Origin: Ceraceosorus guamensis
Taxonomy: Eukaryota; Basidiomycota; Exobasidiomycetes; Ceraceosorales; Ceraceosoraceae
DNA: 51,675 nucleotides
Assembly: GCF_003144195.1 (NCBI RefSeq)
Contig: NW_020290094.1
Span: 1 to 51,675, forward strand
Reading direction: 5' to 3'
Made by a program: the position numbers and the translations under genes. The notes below the pieces were generated by a model, which ran no database searches, was not told the origin of the DNA, and saw only the letters and a program-made list of their open reading frames with translations. This document shows, in pieces, positions 35,205 through 47,481 of this stretch; position 1 is the stretch's first letter, and every line of letters begins with the position of its first letter.

Positions 35205-35934
35205 ACACAAGAAGATGAGAGCCGAGAACCGATGATGGAACGACGACGCGCGCAAGCGTGAAGGCATGCGCATGAGCGAGCGGCAGCATGCACCGGCAGG
35301 CAGACAGCCCACCCATCACTTGGGGTCTATCGTAGTGAAAGCACGAGGCGGACGCGGAAGGAGAATTTTAGGACATGTCGGGAATTGACCGAAGCGTTGA
35401 GACCTGCATGAAAGAGTTCCTCTTCCCCATCCCCCCCAGGTCTGATTCGCTTGTGCAAGTGCTACTACTACCACTACTTGCTATAGATTCATGTATGGCT
35501 TGGCAAAAAGTCGCGAGCATGACATGCACAACAGCGGGACCGACGTCCTGCATACAACAGACTGCTGCATCTGCCAGCTGCAAGTAGCAAGCCAAGGGAG
35601 CAGCAGAGGAGAGATGCGGACGGGAAAGGGGCGAGCGAACCAGCAGCGAGCGACGTCTTTGGTGAGGAGCGGTGCAGCAGAGGAGGGTTGTGGTGCATAT
35701 GGTGCTTGGGATGGCTCTAAGCGAGTGTCATCATAGCTGACGTTCCATCTCCTAACTTTCCCCGCTCCCTGTGGCTACCTAACATTTTAGGCAGACACGC
35801 TAGCGGACACTTTTCTGGTGTTCACCTCACGGACAAAAAAGAAAAAAAAACAAAAAAATTGTCCTAGTGGGATTGGATTTTTAGCTGATTTGCTTGCACA
35901 TGCGCCTAAAGGGTTTGTTCATGATGCACGCAAT

Positions 35935-35996
35935 GGCAGGCAGGCAGGCAAGGCAGGCAGGCAGGCAGGCAAGGCAGGCAGGCAAGGCAGGCAGGC
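35935..35996 (+). repeat. GGCA-type tandem repeat array
   Basis: About 62 bp of GGCA tetramers are interrupted at intervals by AGGCA units, so the array has a higher-order pattern of GGCAGGCA and AAGGCA blocks. It is noncoding. Confidence 0.9.
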
Positions 35997-37655
35997 TTCT
36001 CCAGGGACATGCAGTCACCCAGCACGCACGCACCGCATCTGCCGATCACGAAGACGTCTGAGGCATCGCGTAGCCGAGACCCGATGCACAGGTCGAACAA
36101 TCGTGAATGACCTGACAGGGCGAACGGCGAATGGCGAAGGGAAAGGAAGCGTAAAAAAGGCAGTGAGTAGTAGTAGTCGTGAGTAGCGTGCGAAAGGAAA
36201 GTCGAGCAGCGCGGGTCCGAGGGAAGGTGTTGGACCGTGTGAAAGACGTGCATGGTGCGACGTGTACCGGTACTGTAGTCGTGTGGCAGTGGCAGTGGCG
36301 ATGTCTTGTCTGGACTTGCTGGTTCGCCGCACAGCGTCTTGATCGGGTGATTGTGCAGCAGCGCCTGTGGGGGGGGGGGAAAGGCGGGCAGTCAGGCGTA
36401 CCATCCGCATGCATCTATACCAGCGTCTGTGCTGTACTACTCACACACACTCGTGACTTCACACTCAGCACACTCGCACTCGCACTCGCACTCACACTTG
36501 TGACTGTTGCACATCGCTAGCTGCGAGCGGAATTTCCCAATCTGCTGCATGGATCACAACAGCCGCGGATGTTCGCGCACGACGCTTCAGACGCGATACT
36601 CAAGACTCGAGTGCTTGATCGCATGCACACGCCCATGCGCAGCAGCAGTCGACGATTGAAGCGAGGAGCAGCGTGCATGCGTGCAGGCTGATGCGCGTGC
36701 GATTGCAGCACGGCAGCGCATGCAGCCAGCGCCTTAATTGCTCGCATCTGCGACCGAAACAAACAGCCCATAGTCCCGCGGCAAGGACGCTGGAGCAGGG
36801 TGGGTGTATGGCGGTGCATGCGCAAAGCAAGGCTGCTCGCTATATCCCCTTTCCATCTCTTTTGGCTACATAGCTTTTGCTGCTTAATTGTTTGCTGTCA
36901 CGCGCGCTAGCAGTACCGGTACAGTAAACTGTAACAGGAACTCCAAGCCTGCGCGCAGCTAGTCTACTACTATCACTATCGTACCACTGACAGTCGTGAG
37001 TATCTATATACCGCGACTCCCAATCTTACACGAATCCTCACTGCATGTTGAGCTCGGCACCGAGAACCAAGCGTCGGGGACATACAGTAGCGGCCGGATG
37101 AAGGATGCGAACCAACACTCGCTAGCGCCGTCATGAATGCCCGCCCATTTGGGCCAAGTCAGTCCAAAAGTCGCAGATACCTACGGAACAAGTCAGAGTA
37201 GTACCGGTACGGTCGAGTAGCGGTACACGGCACCGCATCTTGCCGCTCGACGCTAGTGTGGTACAGTGGTGGAGCACAAATAGCAGTAGCAGCAGCACAC
37301 ACACATGCACCCATGCACAAGTGTCCTCCCCAAATCTCCACTTTTTACGATTCGTGATGCTTCATATGAAAGCCATGCAGCAAGCAGCAGCAGCTTGATT
37401 GAGCAGCAAGCAGCACGACGCGATGCGGCCCAACCAAAATTTCATGGCCACCCCAGCATGCACCCATGCACCCACCCATCCATCACCCAGCAACTTTAGC
37501 TTGGGAAAGATATGTGATGATGCATGGGCAAATGAATTGTGCTAGGCTGTCAAAAAGTCACGCTTGCCGCACGCCATCCTCGACACTGACTGCGCGACAG
37601 CCCGCGATAGCCGTGAGAGTGAGAGTGGTGAGAGCAGGTGAGGCGAGGCGAGGCG

Positions 37656-37710
37656 CCACTCGCACATTGCTCTCCGCCACTCGCACGCTGCTCTCCGCCA
37701 CTGCACGCTC
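37656..37710 (+). repeat. 21-bp tandem repeat, about 2.6 copies
   Basis: Copy 1 (37656-37676) and copy 2 (37677-37697) share 19 of 21 positions (CCACTCGCAC at the start, TGCTCTCCG at the end). A third partial copy follows from 37698. The array is preceded by AGGCGAGGCGAGGCG. Confidence 0.85.
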
Positions 37711-38177
37711 ACGGCAAGTGCGGCGCGCAGTCACAAGTATATAGAAGCGAATTCGGGGCCATCTACACACGATGCGTGCTGCCTAGCCGCGGCGGGCACC
37801 TGCTCTGGTCGTGGCGGAGGAGCAATGCTGCACGAAAGCGCTGATTTGAGACAGACCATCCCAGCACGCTTTCATCTATCCAACGCCCATTCACGTGAAA
37901 GCAATGTTTCAAAAGATGGAGCACATCGACCCAAGCTGATTCAAACTGTATACCCGGTACATGCGCGCGAAATAAAGAATACAAGCAGGGTATTGCGATA
38001 TGCTTACCCCAAAGCAGCTCGCGACCCTTACATCTCCGTACCAACCCTTCCTCCATTGCACGTCGTTGCAACAAGAATTGTAGAGCCCAAAGGCGGCAAA
38101 GGGACGAGATGGTTCCCCCCTCTCTCGATGGGTATAGTCTCGATGGCTTGACGGGAGCGAGCACGAGATCATGCACG

Positions 38178-40133
38178 CTAACTCGCCATGGCCCTCTGCG
38201 TCTGCTTGCGGCGTCTGCCCGAAGCTTGAATATCCGTCGGCTGTTTAACGACGTCTCCATCCTCGTCCAGCTGGACCAGCGTTGTCGGCTCCTTTTTGGG
38301 TCTGCCGCGACCACGTTTGGGCGTCGCGGCGACCGATGAAGACTCGGCCAGCTCCGACTTTGTTGAGACGGAGCGAACGCGACGAGAACGGGAAGCGGAG
38401 CGTTTGGCTTTGGATACTTGCTCGTCATCCTCCTCCTCCTCCCCCTCCCCCTCCTCTTCGCTGTCTCGCTCTGTCTCGATCCTTTTACGAGATTGACTGA
38501 CAGTCCTCTTGCGCGAAGAAGCGGATGGGGTGCGGGTCAGGCCGGTGGAAGCGCCACTGCTAGCCGCCTTTTTGGGTGTAGCGCCGCGGGACTTTGACGC
38601 GTCTTTCTTAGAGGTGATCTTTAGTGGCGACCTGCGCGGACCCTTGGCCACGTCCACATCCTCCACATCCTCCTCTCCTTCGACTTCCGTCTCGCCAGCA
38701 GTGGACTGTCCGGTGGTGGAGGAGCGGCGAGGACGTCGTTTGGACGTCTTTAATCTCTCTACGCGCGGCAAGTACCACGTGCCACCCAGCGCAAAGTTGC
38801 TGGGCGTCTCCTTGAGCGACGAGATCTGGAGGTGCGGTGGAAGGGCGCACGGAATGAGATCCACCCGTCTCTCTCTCTCCCCCTCCTCCCGCGCCCTCGG
38901 CGGCGCAAGCTGCATTCACAGCGACTCACCAAAAGAGCACCTGCGACGCCAATCGCGTACGCTCCCCAGCCCGTGCCGATATGCCACCAAGCGTGACCCT
39001 CCAACAGCAGCGCGATGGGCTGGCCCACCAACCTCCTCGTCGACCTGAGCCAACTGCAAAAGATGTTGTCAACCTGCCAAATGCCAAACGCCTGATGCAG
39101 CGCGAACAAAAAAGCGGAGTTCCGCGTGTCAGTGTGCGAGAAGCTCCCATTTTCCCCTTCAAAGGGGGGCCAGCCACTCGTCGCCGCCGCTCACCGTCAG
39201 AAATGTCACTGCGCCTCTGATGAAGATCTTGTTGATGTCCTGCTTGAGCTTTCTGCCTGCGAGCGTCTTGTTGATGGAAGACGAGCTGGAGCGCAGCAGA
39301 GTCACGATCCTGACGGTGCTCGTCAGCTGTATCGCCGCGTACGCTGCTTGGTGAAAGATGGGGTTGCCAGAGTAGAGCTGTGCGCAGCGGAGGGGGGGGG
39401 GGGGAGGGAACGCCAAGGTGAGCCCCCTGCCTTGACAAGCCTGCAAGGAAGGAAGCAAAAAAAGCATGGCTGGCTGCAGATGCTCAAAACTCACATATCC
39501 GACGGTGATGGCAATGACGGCCAGAATGAGCGTAGCCGACAAGCCGTACTGAAAGCGAGCTTTGCGTCCCTTTGGGCTCGTTTCGCACACTGCGTAGGTG
39601 AAGAGTGCGGAGGTGTAGATCATTGGCAGCTCGTCCAGCAGCTGAGCCCACTTTTGCAGCGTCATGTGAAAGAAGAAGGATCCCACACCGATGCCCGTTA
39701 TGCCCAGGTTGACCAAGATGAAGCGCCGCGGTAGTCGCGCCCGGTAGCCATTGCGCGCTCCGTACAAGGAGAGCGCGATGAAGAAGAGGTTGGAAAAGCT
39801 GACGCGATGCGACGCGACGCGATGCGATGCGACGCGCAGAGCGATCTCACGTTAGCAGCTGATGCAATACGAATGAATGTTTGGAGGTCCAGCAGCAGCA
39901 CGACTTTCACTTACGTGTTGACCGGCTCAGCAATATACCTTGACCACACGTACTGCGCACGCAAAGACGGGTCGGATCGTCCATAAGCGCGATGATGATG
40001 ATGATGATGATGAGAGCTGATGCGCTCCCTGCAAATCTCCTTCGCTCACCTTTTCCTCGCACCAGAGCAGCGAGCTGGTGATGGGACCCCAATAGCCATA
40101 CCGCGGCAAAGGTCTCTGATCGATCCATGCCAT
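38178..40133 (-). CDS. YPC1: Alkaline ceramidase with a long charged C-terminal tail
   Basis: Minus-strand exons are 40133-40050, 39952-39915, 39798-39495, 39377-39195, 39091-38930 and 38825-38178 (472 residues). The N-terminus has [34 protein letters not shown] cut by two introns, the usual ceramidase opening. Catalytic residues by analogy with human ACER3: S81 and H85 (GSFFFH), D96 (QLLDELP), H236 and H240 (EGHAWWH), which form the Zn site of a seven-helix ER/Golgi membrane hydrolase splitting (phyto)ceramide. All are present, so the enzyme should be active. Unusual: after the last helix (about residue 257), about 200 residues alternate basic and acidic blocks (EEEGEGEEEEDDE) and include KRGRGRPKK at 427-435, an AT-hook-like core. 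Whether the best yeast match is YPC1 or YDC1 cannot be told. Confidence 0.9.
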
Positions 40134-40637
40134 GCTGTGACTCGAGCGTGTTAATTGGGTCCGGCAATGGAAGCTCGATTGTTGCGTCGAGTATCGCGCC
40201 AGAAATGTGGACGTACGGAGAAGGGAGGGCGGTTAACGCGGCGACGATGCCAATCAAGCAATTAATGGATCGAGAGGGTGAATTTAGAAGCACGTCAAGA
40301 GCCAACACTTCGGCGGCTGCGATTCGTGATTCGTGATTCATGATTGTCGTGTGCGCGCCCGCGTGCATCCACGTCCATCTCGCACAAACACCGCACGGCT
40401 AACAGCGCGCGCGATCGAGCATCCGCGTCCGCGCACTCGCGGTCCGAGCGCCCGGGGGAACCCTTGCCGCCGACACACGCGTCGCGCGGAGCGCGTCGCG
40501 TTTAAGACTGCTTACGATCCGGATACGTGCGTGTCAGGCGCAAATCAAGATTCGTCCTCTCAAGTGGGAAGAGCAGAACGTGACGACTCAGACTGGGAGG
40601 TACGGTACTCAATGCATTGTGCACGTGTCTATGCAAG
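40134..40637. other. Ceramidase promoter and 3' flank of RPA190
   Basis: These 504 bp separate two minus-strand genes. Near 40320-40345 there are tandem GATTCGT heptamers (three units, the last degenerate) about 190 bp upstream of the ceramidase ATG, and an ACGCGT at 40477-40482 in very CG-rich sequence. No gene is seen. Confidence 0.5.
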
Positions 40638-43600
40638 CTAAGCGACGGAGGAAATAGTGCAAGAGCCAGGGATAGCATGGTGGACATGAGCGGCACCGGT
40701 GCCGGTATGGACTGGTCGACCGACAACAATGTTGGCAGAGGGCCCATCCATCGCGTCCGTCTCTCCGTGCAGCGCAGCGGCGCCGAGGAAGGCCATCGTC
40801 ATTTCGAACGAGGCCTTTAGCAGAGGCGAGCAAGAGTCCGCAAGACCACCACTGAAAGCCACAAGACAAATTAAAAGGTCAGCAGGCGCTTCACGAGCAG
40901 TGACCGATCCCCACCCCACGCACCGACTGAAAGGTCTGAAACCACCAGCGGCAGTTTGATAATCGGCGATCAAGTACAGATGCCTCATCGAGACATCAAT
41001 GCCATAGGTCTGCGCGCCGAGGAAGCACGAGCCTTGTCAGAATCACTCGCAAAGCTTGTGCAAAGCGGCGCAAGACTCACATTGAAGATGCCCGCCATCT
41101 CGCCGACAATAGCGGCCCGGGCCGCCTCGACACCGTACGTGTGCAAAAGCGCGCCAATGTCGTTCGTATAGATCCGGTCCAGGGCCACAACACCAAAACC
41201 AGACGTCCAGATACCCGGAAAATTCTGCGCAGAGCGCGTCAGGGTCAGTGACGGCGTGACGCATTCTCTAAAGTGCTACAAGTACCCACAATGCCTTCTG
41301 CAGTCATGGCCGGCTCTTGACCTGGCTGTGCGATGGGTATCAAGGCGCGCTGAATGTTGGAGACTGCAAGGGTGCCGTGCCGCCGTGAGCAACCAAGAAT
41401 CTCGAGCTTGCACGCACACCTACTCACTCTCGTGGATGACGCTCGTCTTGCACGCCTTTTCAACGATGTTGATCAGGAGAAGTTTCTGCGAGCGCGTAGG
41501 CAGTGACAGCTCAAATTCGGCCCATCGTGCGCCCATGTAGTCGAACTTGAATTCGGTGAGGTACCTGCTACCCTCCTGCAAGCGACTTTCCAGCGCAAGC
41601 ACAAGATCCTCGACACCCTCGCCGTCGCCTACGAGCGGATCTGCCTCGCTCAGCTCGGGCGCCTTTGGCATAGACTTATCCTCGGATGGCAAAGCCTCGC
41701 GCGCCTCTTCGGCTTGCTTTTCCTTGCTCTTGCGGTATGCGGCCTCGAAAGCTTCTTCTGGGTCTTCATCCTCGAGCGCAGAGTACATTGCTGCGGACTG
41801 AGAACCGTCAGAGTCCGACGATCCATCGTCGTCGGGACTGTGAGCGCGAGAATTGGCCTCATCGTCGGAATCTCCATCGTCGTATGTCGCATTACCTTTC
41901 GATCGCGAGGCTCGCTTCGCATCGTCTGCGTCTCCATCTCCGCCTGCCTCGGATCCTGCCTCGGACTCGGATTCGCTGCCGTCACCTTCAGCATCGCTCC
42001 GCGCCGACTTGGCGCTCTCTGCCTTGTTGCTGTGCTTGCCGGCGCTTCGAGTACCGACAGTAGTGCTGCTTCCAGGTTCATCCGGTTCATCGACACCCTC
42101 CCCACGCGCCGGCCCTTCCGTAAATTTGTGTCCTTCGCCAATCTGCTTTGCTTGCTCCAGAACCTCCTTTCTCAACCTCTTCATTTCGCTCATGATGCCA
42201 TTCTCGAGCAACGGCAGGAACGTCAGCTCAAGTCCTCTGAGAATCTCTTCTGTCGTGACGTTGTACTCCTCCAGACACTCTTGGGGCGGGAACAAGTGTA
42301 ATCGGACCGTGTACGTCTTACGTCTCTGGAAATCTGTCGCTGCAGTCTTGCCGGTCACGCGCTCGGTGACGGACGCCTGATCGACGACTTGACTGATTAC
42401 GAGCTTGCTCACATCTTTGCACCAGATTTTCTGATCAGCTTCGGTAATCTGATCGAGCACCGGCAGACGCATGATTGGCGTCTTGATGTTCTGCGACGCG
42501 GTCATAACGATCTCTCGCAGACGTGGAATACCAAGCGTGACGTTGGCTGCGCCGTGACCAGCAAAGTGAAAGGTATTGAGCGTCATTTGTGTGGACGGCT
42601 CACCGACGCCTTGCGCGGCTAGTAGACCAACGGCTTCTCCCGGGTCGACGAGACCCTTGTGGTAGAGCATGAGGCACATTGTCGTAAAGTAGTTGGGGTC
42701 CGTCTTTTTCCGCAAAGAACGCAGTTTTTCGACGATGAACGGTGCTGTCGCGTCAGTTTCGTCATCGCCTCCTGCCTCAGACTGGCGATGCTTCTTCTTC
42801 TTCTTGGTCTTCAGAGGTTCCAGCAGGTGGGACGCGTTCTTCTCAATGAAGGCTCGCAGCTCTTGCGCAAACTTTTCAGACGTCGCACCGATGTGTGTGC
42901 TGGGAGCGTAGACACTGAGAGCGGGCGGGTACTTGTGCGGCTTCCTGAGAGCCTGCTTCATGTGTGACCGAGCGTCGTCCTCGTTCATCAATCCGGCCAA
43001 CAAGGCGGGGTTGTAGCGCTGCTGGAAGGATGCAAAGTTGCGAAGTGTAAAGTCGAATTCGTTGAGGTACTTGCTCTTGGTGACATCCAGCGAGTCTTCT
43101 CCGTAGTGGAATTGCAACACGCTGCCGTCTGCGTTTCGCACAGTATTGTCGTAGTGCACGTGAATGCCTTCCAGATGCTTGATCAGACATCTCTGCAGGT
43201 ATCCCGAGCGCGACGTCTTGACCGCAGTGTCGATCAATCCCTCGCGACCAGCCATGCAGTGAAAGTAGTACTCTTGAGGACGAATGCCGGTCAAGAATCG
43301 ACCAGCGACGAAACCACCAGCGCGTGTGGAAGTGTCGAAAGGCTTGAAAGAAGGCAACGTCTTTCCGCTGACCATGACGGGTACTCGGCGGCCTTCGAGG
43401 GCCTGCGCGCCGAGCAGACACGAGATCTGCGAGACGTTCACCGGTGAGCCCTTTGCACCCGACACTGTCATCATTTGCATGTTGTTGTGGGGAAAGATCT
43501 TGTCTAGACCATCCGGGATGCAAGCGTCGATGACTGCAGATGCTAGCTTATTGGATGCGGACATCATTTCAGCGTCTAAAGCTGCCAGTTTGTTGTCGTC

Positions 43601-46600
43601 GCGCAGCACCTCTTCGAGTCGGACTCGCATATTAAAGTCGAGATCCGCGTCGTCTTTGGCTCGGCCTTTGGCTTCCTCGTCCAAACCAATGCTTCGCAAA
43701 GCAGCTGATCGACCGTCATCCCTACCATCGTCCAGCAGCGTGCGGCGTTTCTTGTCTCCGCGCTCGGACAATGTCAAGTCGTCGATCCGACATGAAAAGG
43801 CATTGTGCTGCAAGAATTTGGTAAAGAGACGGGACAGAATGCTGAGGAGCTTGCCAGCATATGAGGGTCCGTAGATCTCATACACTGCGTGCACAAGACC
43901 GTACGCCGTCGCACCAAACGCGGACTTGTCCAGGACACCGGTCAAGAGCTCGCCGTCTTCGAAAATTACGGTCTGTTCGTCCGCGTGATCCTTGCCCCAG
44001 TATTTGCCGCCCACTTTGGCTTTGCCAGTCAGGCTCAAGCCTTCAGCAGCCGGCGGCTTGAGGTTGAGCATGACTGTGGAGATGATCTGCTTGCCGGTCC
44101 ACCTGGGCAAGGGGCGAACGATGGCAGGTGGGAGGGTAGAGATGCGGCCCTCGCCAGTGTAATTTTCTTCGGGCCGGAGTGCACCATACAGCAGCTGGTG
44201 ATACTCTTCGCGAGTATACAGCGTGTCCTTGCACGTCATCCACACGCCTGCAACGACGTGATCCTGGATGAGGCCTCGCAGAGGTTTGCCGCTCGTAGGG
44301 ACCAGGTACTGATTGTCGGTGTTTGCGACAAAGTAGCACTCGGCTCTAGCCGCTTGGCTTTGAGGAAAGTGCATGTTCATCTCGTCACCATCAAAGTCGG
44401 CATTGTAGGAGTTGCAATTGGCATAGTGCATGCGGATCGTTCTCTCCCCCTTTAGCACGCGAGCCTTGTGCGCCATCATGGACGGCTTGTGCAGAGTAGG
44501 CTGACGATTGAGAAGCAAAACGTCTCCATCCCGCAGATGGCGCAAGACTTGCTTGTTGGAAGTGGGAGTGCGGGTCGCGGTGCCAAGGCCGCCAAAGGTG
44601 CCCTTGGCAGAACGAGACATGCTTCCCTGCGGTGTCAAGAGCTGACTCGCCAAGGCGGTGCGCTGTTCTACCGAGAGCCTGCCTAGAAGCGTCTCGGTTC
44701 CGTCCTCGGCGCGCACTGCTACCGCGCCTGGATACGTGTCGGGCCCATTGATGACGAGCTGCCGCATGAGCGCTACGTTGTGCACCGTGACCGGCTCAGG
44801 GTAGGTGAGCTTTTGGGCGAATACGGGAGGTACGCCAATCTCGTTGGTCTCGATGTTGACGTCTGGGGAAATGACTGATCGGGCAGCAAAATTGACACGC
44901 TTACCCATCATGTGCTTTCTGAACAAGCCTTCCTTCTTTTCGAGCGCCTGCTTGACACCAGGCGGGTGTACGCGACCTTGGGCGAGAGGAGCAGGGTTCT
45001 TGCTCGAGTCGATGAAGCTATTGACGTCGACCTGTAATTGGAGCACGCTGCCCATGAGCGCATCGCTGGCTGCATTCGCCCTCGTCCTCCAGTCCCTTTG
45101 GACGTCCTTTGCGCGCATGACCTCGTCTCCGCCCCGCTCGAGCTCTTCTGGCCCCTTTTCGTACAGCTGCGATAGGGCTGCAGAATTGTCGCGCACCGCG
45201 AAGCTTGTCTGGAGGATTTTACTGAGCAGGGCGTTTTGAGGATTCTCGTGCACGACGTCGCCCATTTTGCTGGCTGGTCTGAAGCGAGTCGGCGCTACGG
45301 CGACCACGTCCATGAAAAAGACGTCGGCAGACGCGCCGTTGTCAAAGACTGCGTTGCGATTTCCGCCGCCTGCGATCTGGGTGCCTGGTGCAGCACCGCC
45401 TTCGAAGGGGCCATGCCGGCCGAAAAGCAACGAGCACAGCTGCGGCTCACTGAAGAAGAGCAGTTGCAGGTTTGCGCGGCACTCGATCGGTGGCATGACT
45501 CGGGTGGCGTCGCTTGCCAGCTTGCTCTTCTTTCGCGCGTCTTGCAAGTCCTTTCGCCTGTCTGCAGCGCCGGAATTGCCTTCTCGGTAGTCCACATTCA
45601 TTGCGTCGTCGTCATTGCCGCTCCGCCTCCCATTTGCACCGGGCCTGCCCTTGCCTTGCCGATGAGCCAAACGGATGGCCGCCCTTCGCACAGCGTCGGG
45701 ACGAACGATTCCGCTTGCAGAGTGGATCGCCTTTTCCCGCTCCGAGAGCTCCCTCTCTACGATCTTGATGAAAGAGTCCTTTCGCAGCGTAGGATTGAAA
45801 CTGCACAGCGGGGAAAAGGTGAGCAACTGGCTGCCGACAATGACGCACTGTATGCTACAGACTCACGCTTTGCATCTCGGGCACGATTTTTTGAGGAGAA
45901 TCTCCTTCATAAAAGACGAGGTGACCAATTTGCGAGCAGCATACGTCGCACCATCATTGCACTTGCCCCTCCTCCTGCCCTCTTTGATGGCCTGCTCGAT
46001 GGCGGTAAAGACCCGCAAGTGTATCCTCTGCTCAAACTCTTCGAGTGTTTCTGGTGGCTGTCCTGCCCCTGCCCTCGTCTCGATCTGCCCATCGCCGTCT
46101 TCCATGTGCAGGTCGGCCACGTCGGCAGAAGATCCACCCGCATCTCCGCTGCCGACCAGAGAAGGCTGTCGCTGCAGCGTCTCTCCCGCCAGCTCGTCTG
46201 ACAGGGCCACCAGACCGTACTCGAGCACCTGCAAGCGGGCGACGAAGAGGATGCGGGTGAATGCGTTGATCTTGAAGCGATGACAAAAGAGACAGCAGCC
46301 TCGCAGCAGATTGAACATGTGCGACATGAAGAGGGGATGGAAGACGGGTGCTGGCAGCTCAATGTGACCAAAGTGGCCTGGGCACTTGAAGGAACTCTGA
46401 TGACACGTCTGACAGCTGTGGATGGGGTAGTTTGCGCGGCGTTAGCCTGAGCAGAGGCGAATCGACGAAGCGCACGACGCAATCCGACTCACATGGCGCT
46501 CCGCTCCATTGGTCCCAATGCGGGATCGTACAGTCCTCCAGCTGTGGGCAGACCGGTGGTGTCGAGCAGGACGGGATTGACGATGGCCTTTTCGGACAGC

Positions 46601-46677
46601 GCTCTGATCTCTTGCGTAGTCAAGAAGCAGAACGACGTGGAGCCTATGCTCGACGTGATGGGTCTCGTGACGTCCAT
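40638..46677 (-). CDS. RPA190: DNA-directed RNA polymerase I largest subunit (A190)
   Basis: Minus-strand exons are 46677-46493, 46415-45867, 45800-41428, 41363-41290, 41224-41081, 41009-40924 and 40851-40638 (1874 residues). It transcribes rRNA in the nucleolus. The N-terminus gives GGLYDPALGP and the clamp zinc motif CQTCHQSSFKCPGHFGH (C63, C66, C73, H76). The catalytic loop NADFDGDE is at 711-718, with metal-binding aspartates D713, D715 and D717. GVGEPSTQMTLNTFHFAG marks the trigger loop, and YGVEAARAAI with RHLYLIADYQT lies near the C-terminus. Between about 1480 and 1640 is a long acidic, Ser-rich insertion, at the place of the yeast DNA-mimicking expander. One junction uses donor GTGGGT (exon 4) and another GTGCGT (exon 6); both restore family-matching sequence. 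It is longer than the ~1660-residue yeast protein. Confidence 0.97.
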
Positions 46678-47481
46678 CTTGGCTGCAGTGAGGGTGGTGT
46701 ATCTTGGGCACTTGTATGCAGGGTCGTGGCAAGCCCGGACCTGCCTTTACGTGGTGTTGGCGGAACGGGACCGCTGGGAGAGCTGCTGTTGCGCAAGGCA
46801 ACGGGCCAGGCGCGATGCGCCCTGTAGCGAGAGCTGCGTTGATCGGCGAGGCGAGCGGGGACAGCTTAGGGGACACGGATGGATGCCAGGAAGTGCAGAG
46901 AGAGGTTTGACAGGCGTAGAGGCCCTTGCCGTCGATCGAGAGAGTGTGGAAAGGTCGAGCGGCGGCGGCGGCGGCGGCGGCCGATGCGAAGGAGGCAAAC
47001 GCTCGTTCGCGTTCACGAATTTTGATTCGAGATTCGTGATTCAAATTTGATTGTGTGCAGCTTGTTTGCTCGTTCTGCATGACGCCCGCGCTTTTTTTCT
47101 CTCCCCGACAGGAGAAGGTCACGTGATGATATCGAGCGGCGCAGCAAATCGCGCCGCCGCGCAACCACGCACGCGCAGGCCACAGCAGCTATAGGAGGCT
47201 TTATGCGTGCGATGGTCGATCGATGCTGAGGCGATGTCGAGCTCATCGAGCTGCTCTTGCATGCTTGACCTTGGCGCTCGTGACTGTGACTGTATGCACC
47301 GATGCGGACATCAGCGTCACGCGCACAACAATCACAATCGTGAATCCATCCATACACAGCAGGCCACTCAGCCAGCCACAGGAGTCACAGTCACAGTTGC
47401 GACCATCGCAAGCATACAAGCTGCCACCTCTCATCTCGCACTTGGCTTTCCGACCGCCACGCTCACACTCTCGCGACAATC
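46678..47481. promoter_or_regulatory. Divergent promoter region of RPA190 and VTI1
   Basis: This 804-bp gap has an exact AATCGTGAAT at 47336-47345 (137 bp before VTI1), a GATTCGAGATTCGTGATTC heptamer run near 47024-47042, a GGC repeat near 46961-46980, and, on the minus strand around 47238-47247, TCGATGAGCT, one base off the yeast PAC box consensus (GCGATGAGMT) found at Pol I genes. The PAC-like site is about 565 bp from RPA190, which is rather far. Confidence 0.4.

Larger units (their letters stand above)
34465..38177. other. 3.7-kb gene-poor region rich in simple repeats and palindromes
   Basis: This is the longest stretch without a supportable gene. Going right, it holds the promoter of the seven-TM gene, ATTCGTGAAT near 34649, a (CA)8 run at 35042-35057, a 34-base A tract, an A-rich patch near 35836-35858, a GGCA array, an exact AATCGTGAAT at 36099-36108, GTCGTGAGT at 36176-36184 and 36993-37001, three GTACCGGTAC palindromes (36264, 36913 and 37201), CACTCG repeats at 36471-36492 and a 21-bp tandem repeat at 37656. 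Open frames exist on both strands, but none shows domain-like sequence or convincing splice structure. A noncoding RNA gene, or a replication or chromatin element, cannot be judged from sequence alone. Confidence 0.5.
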
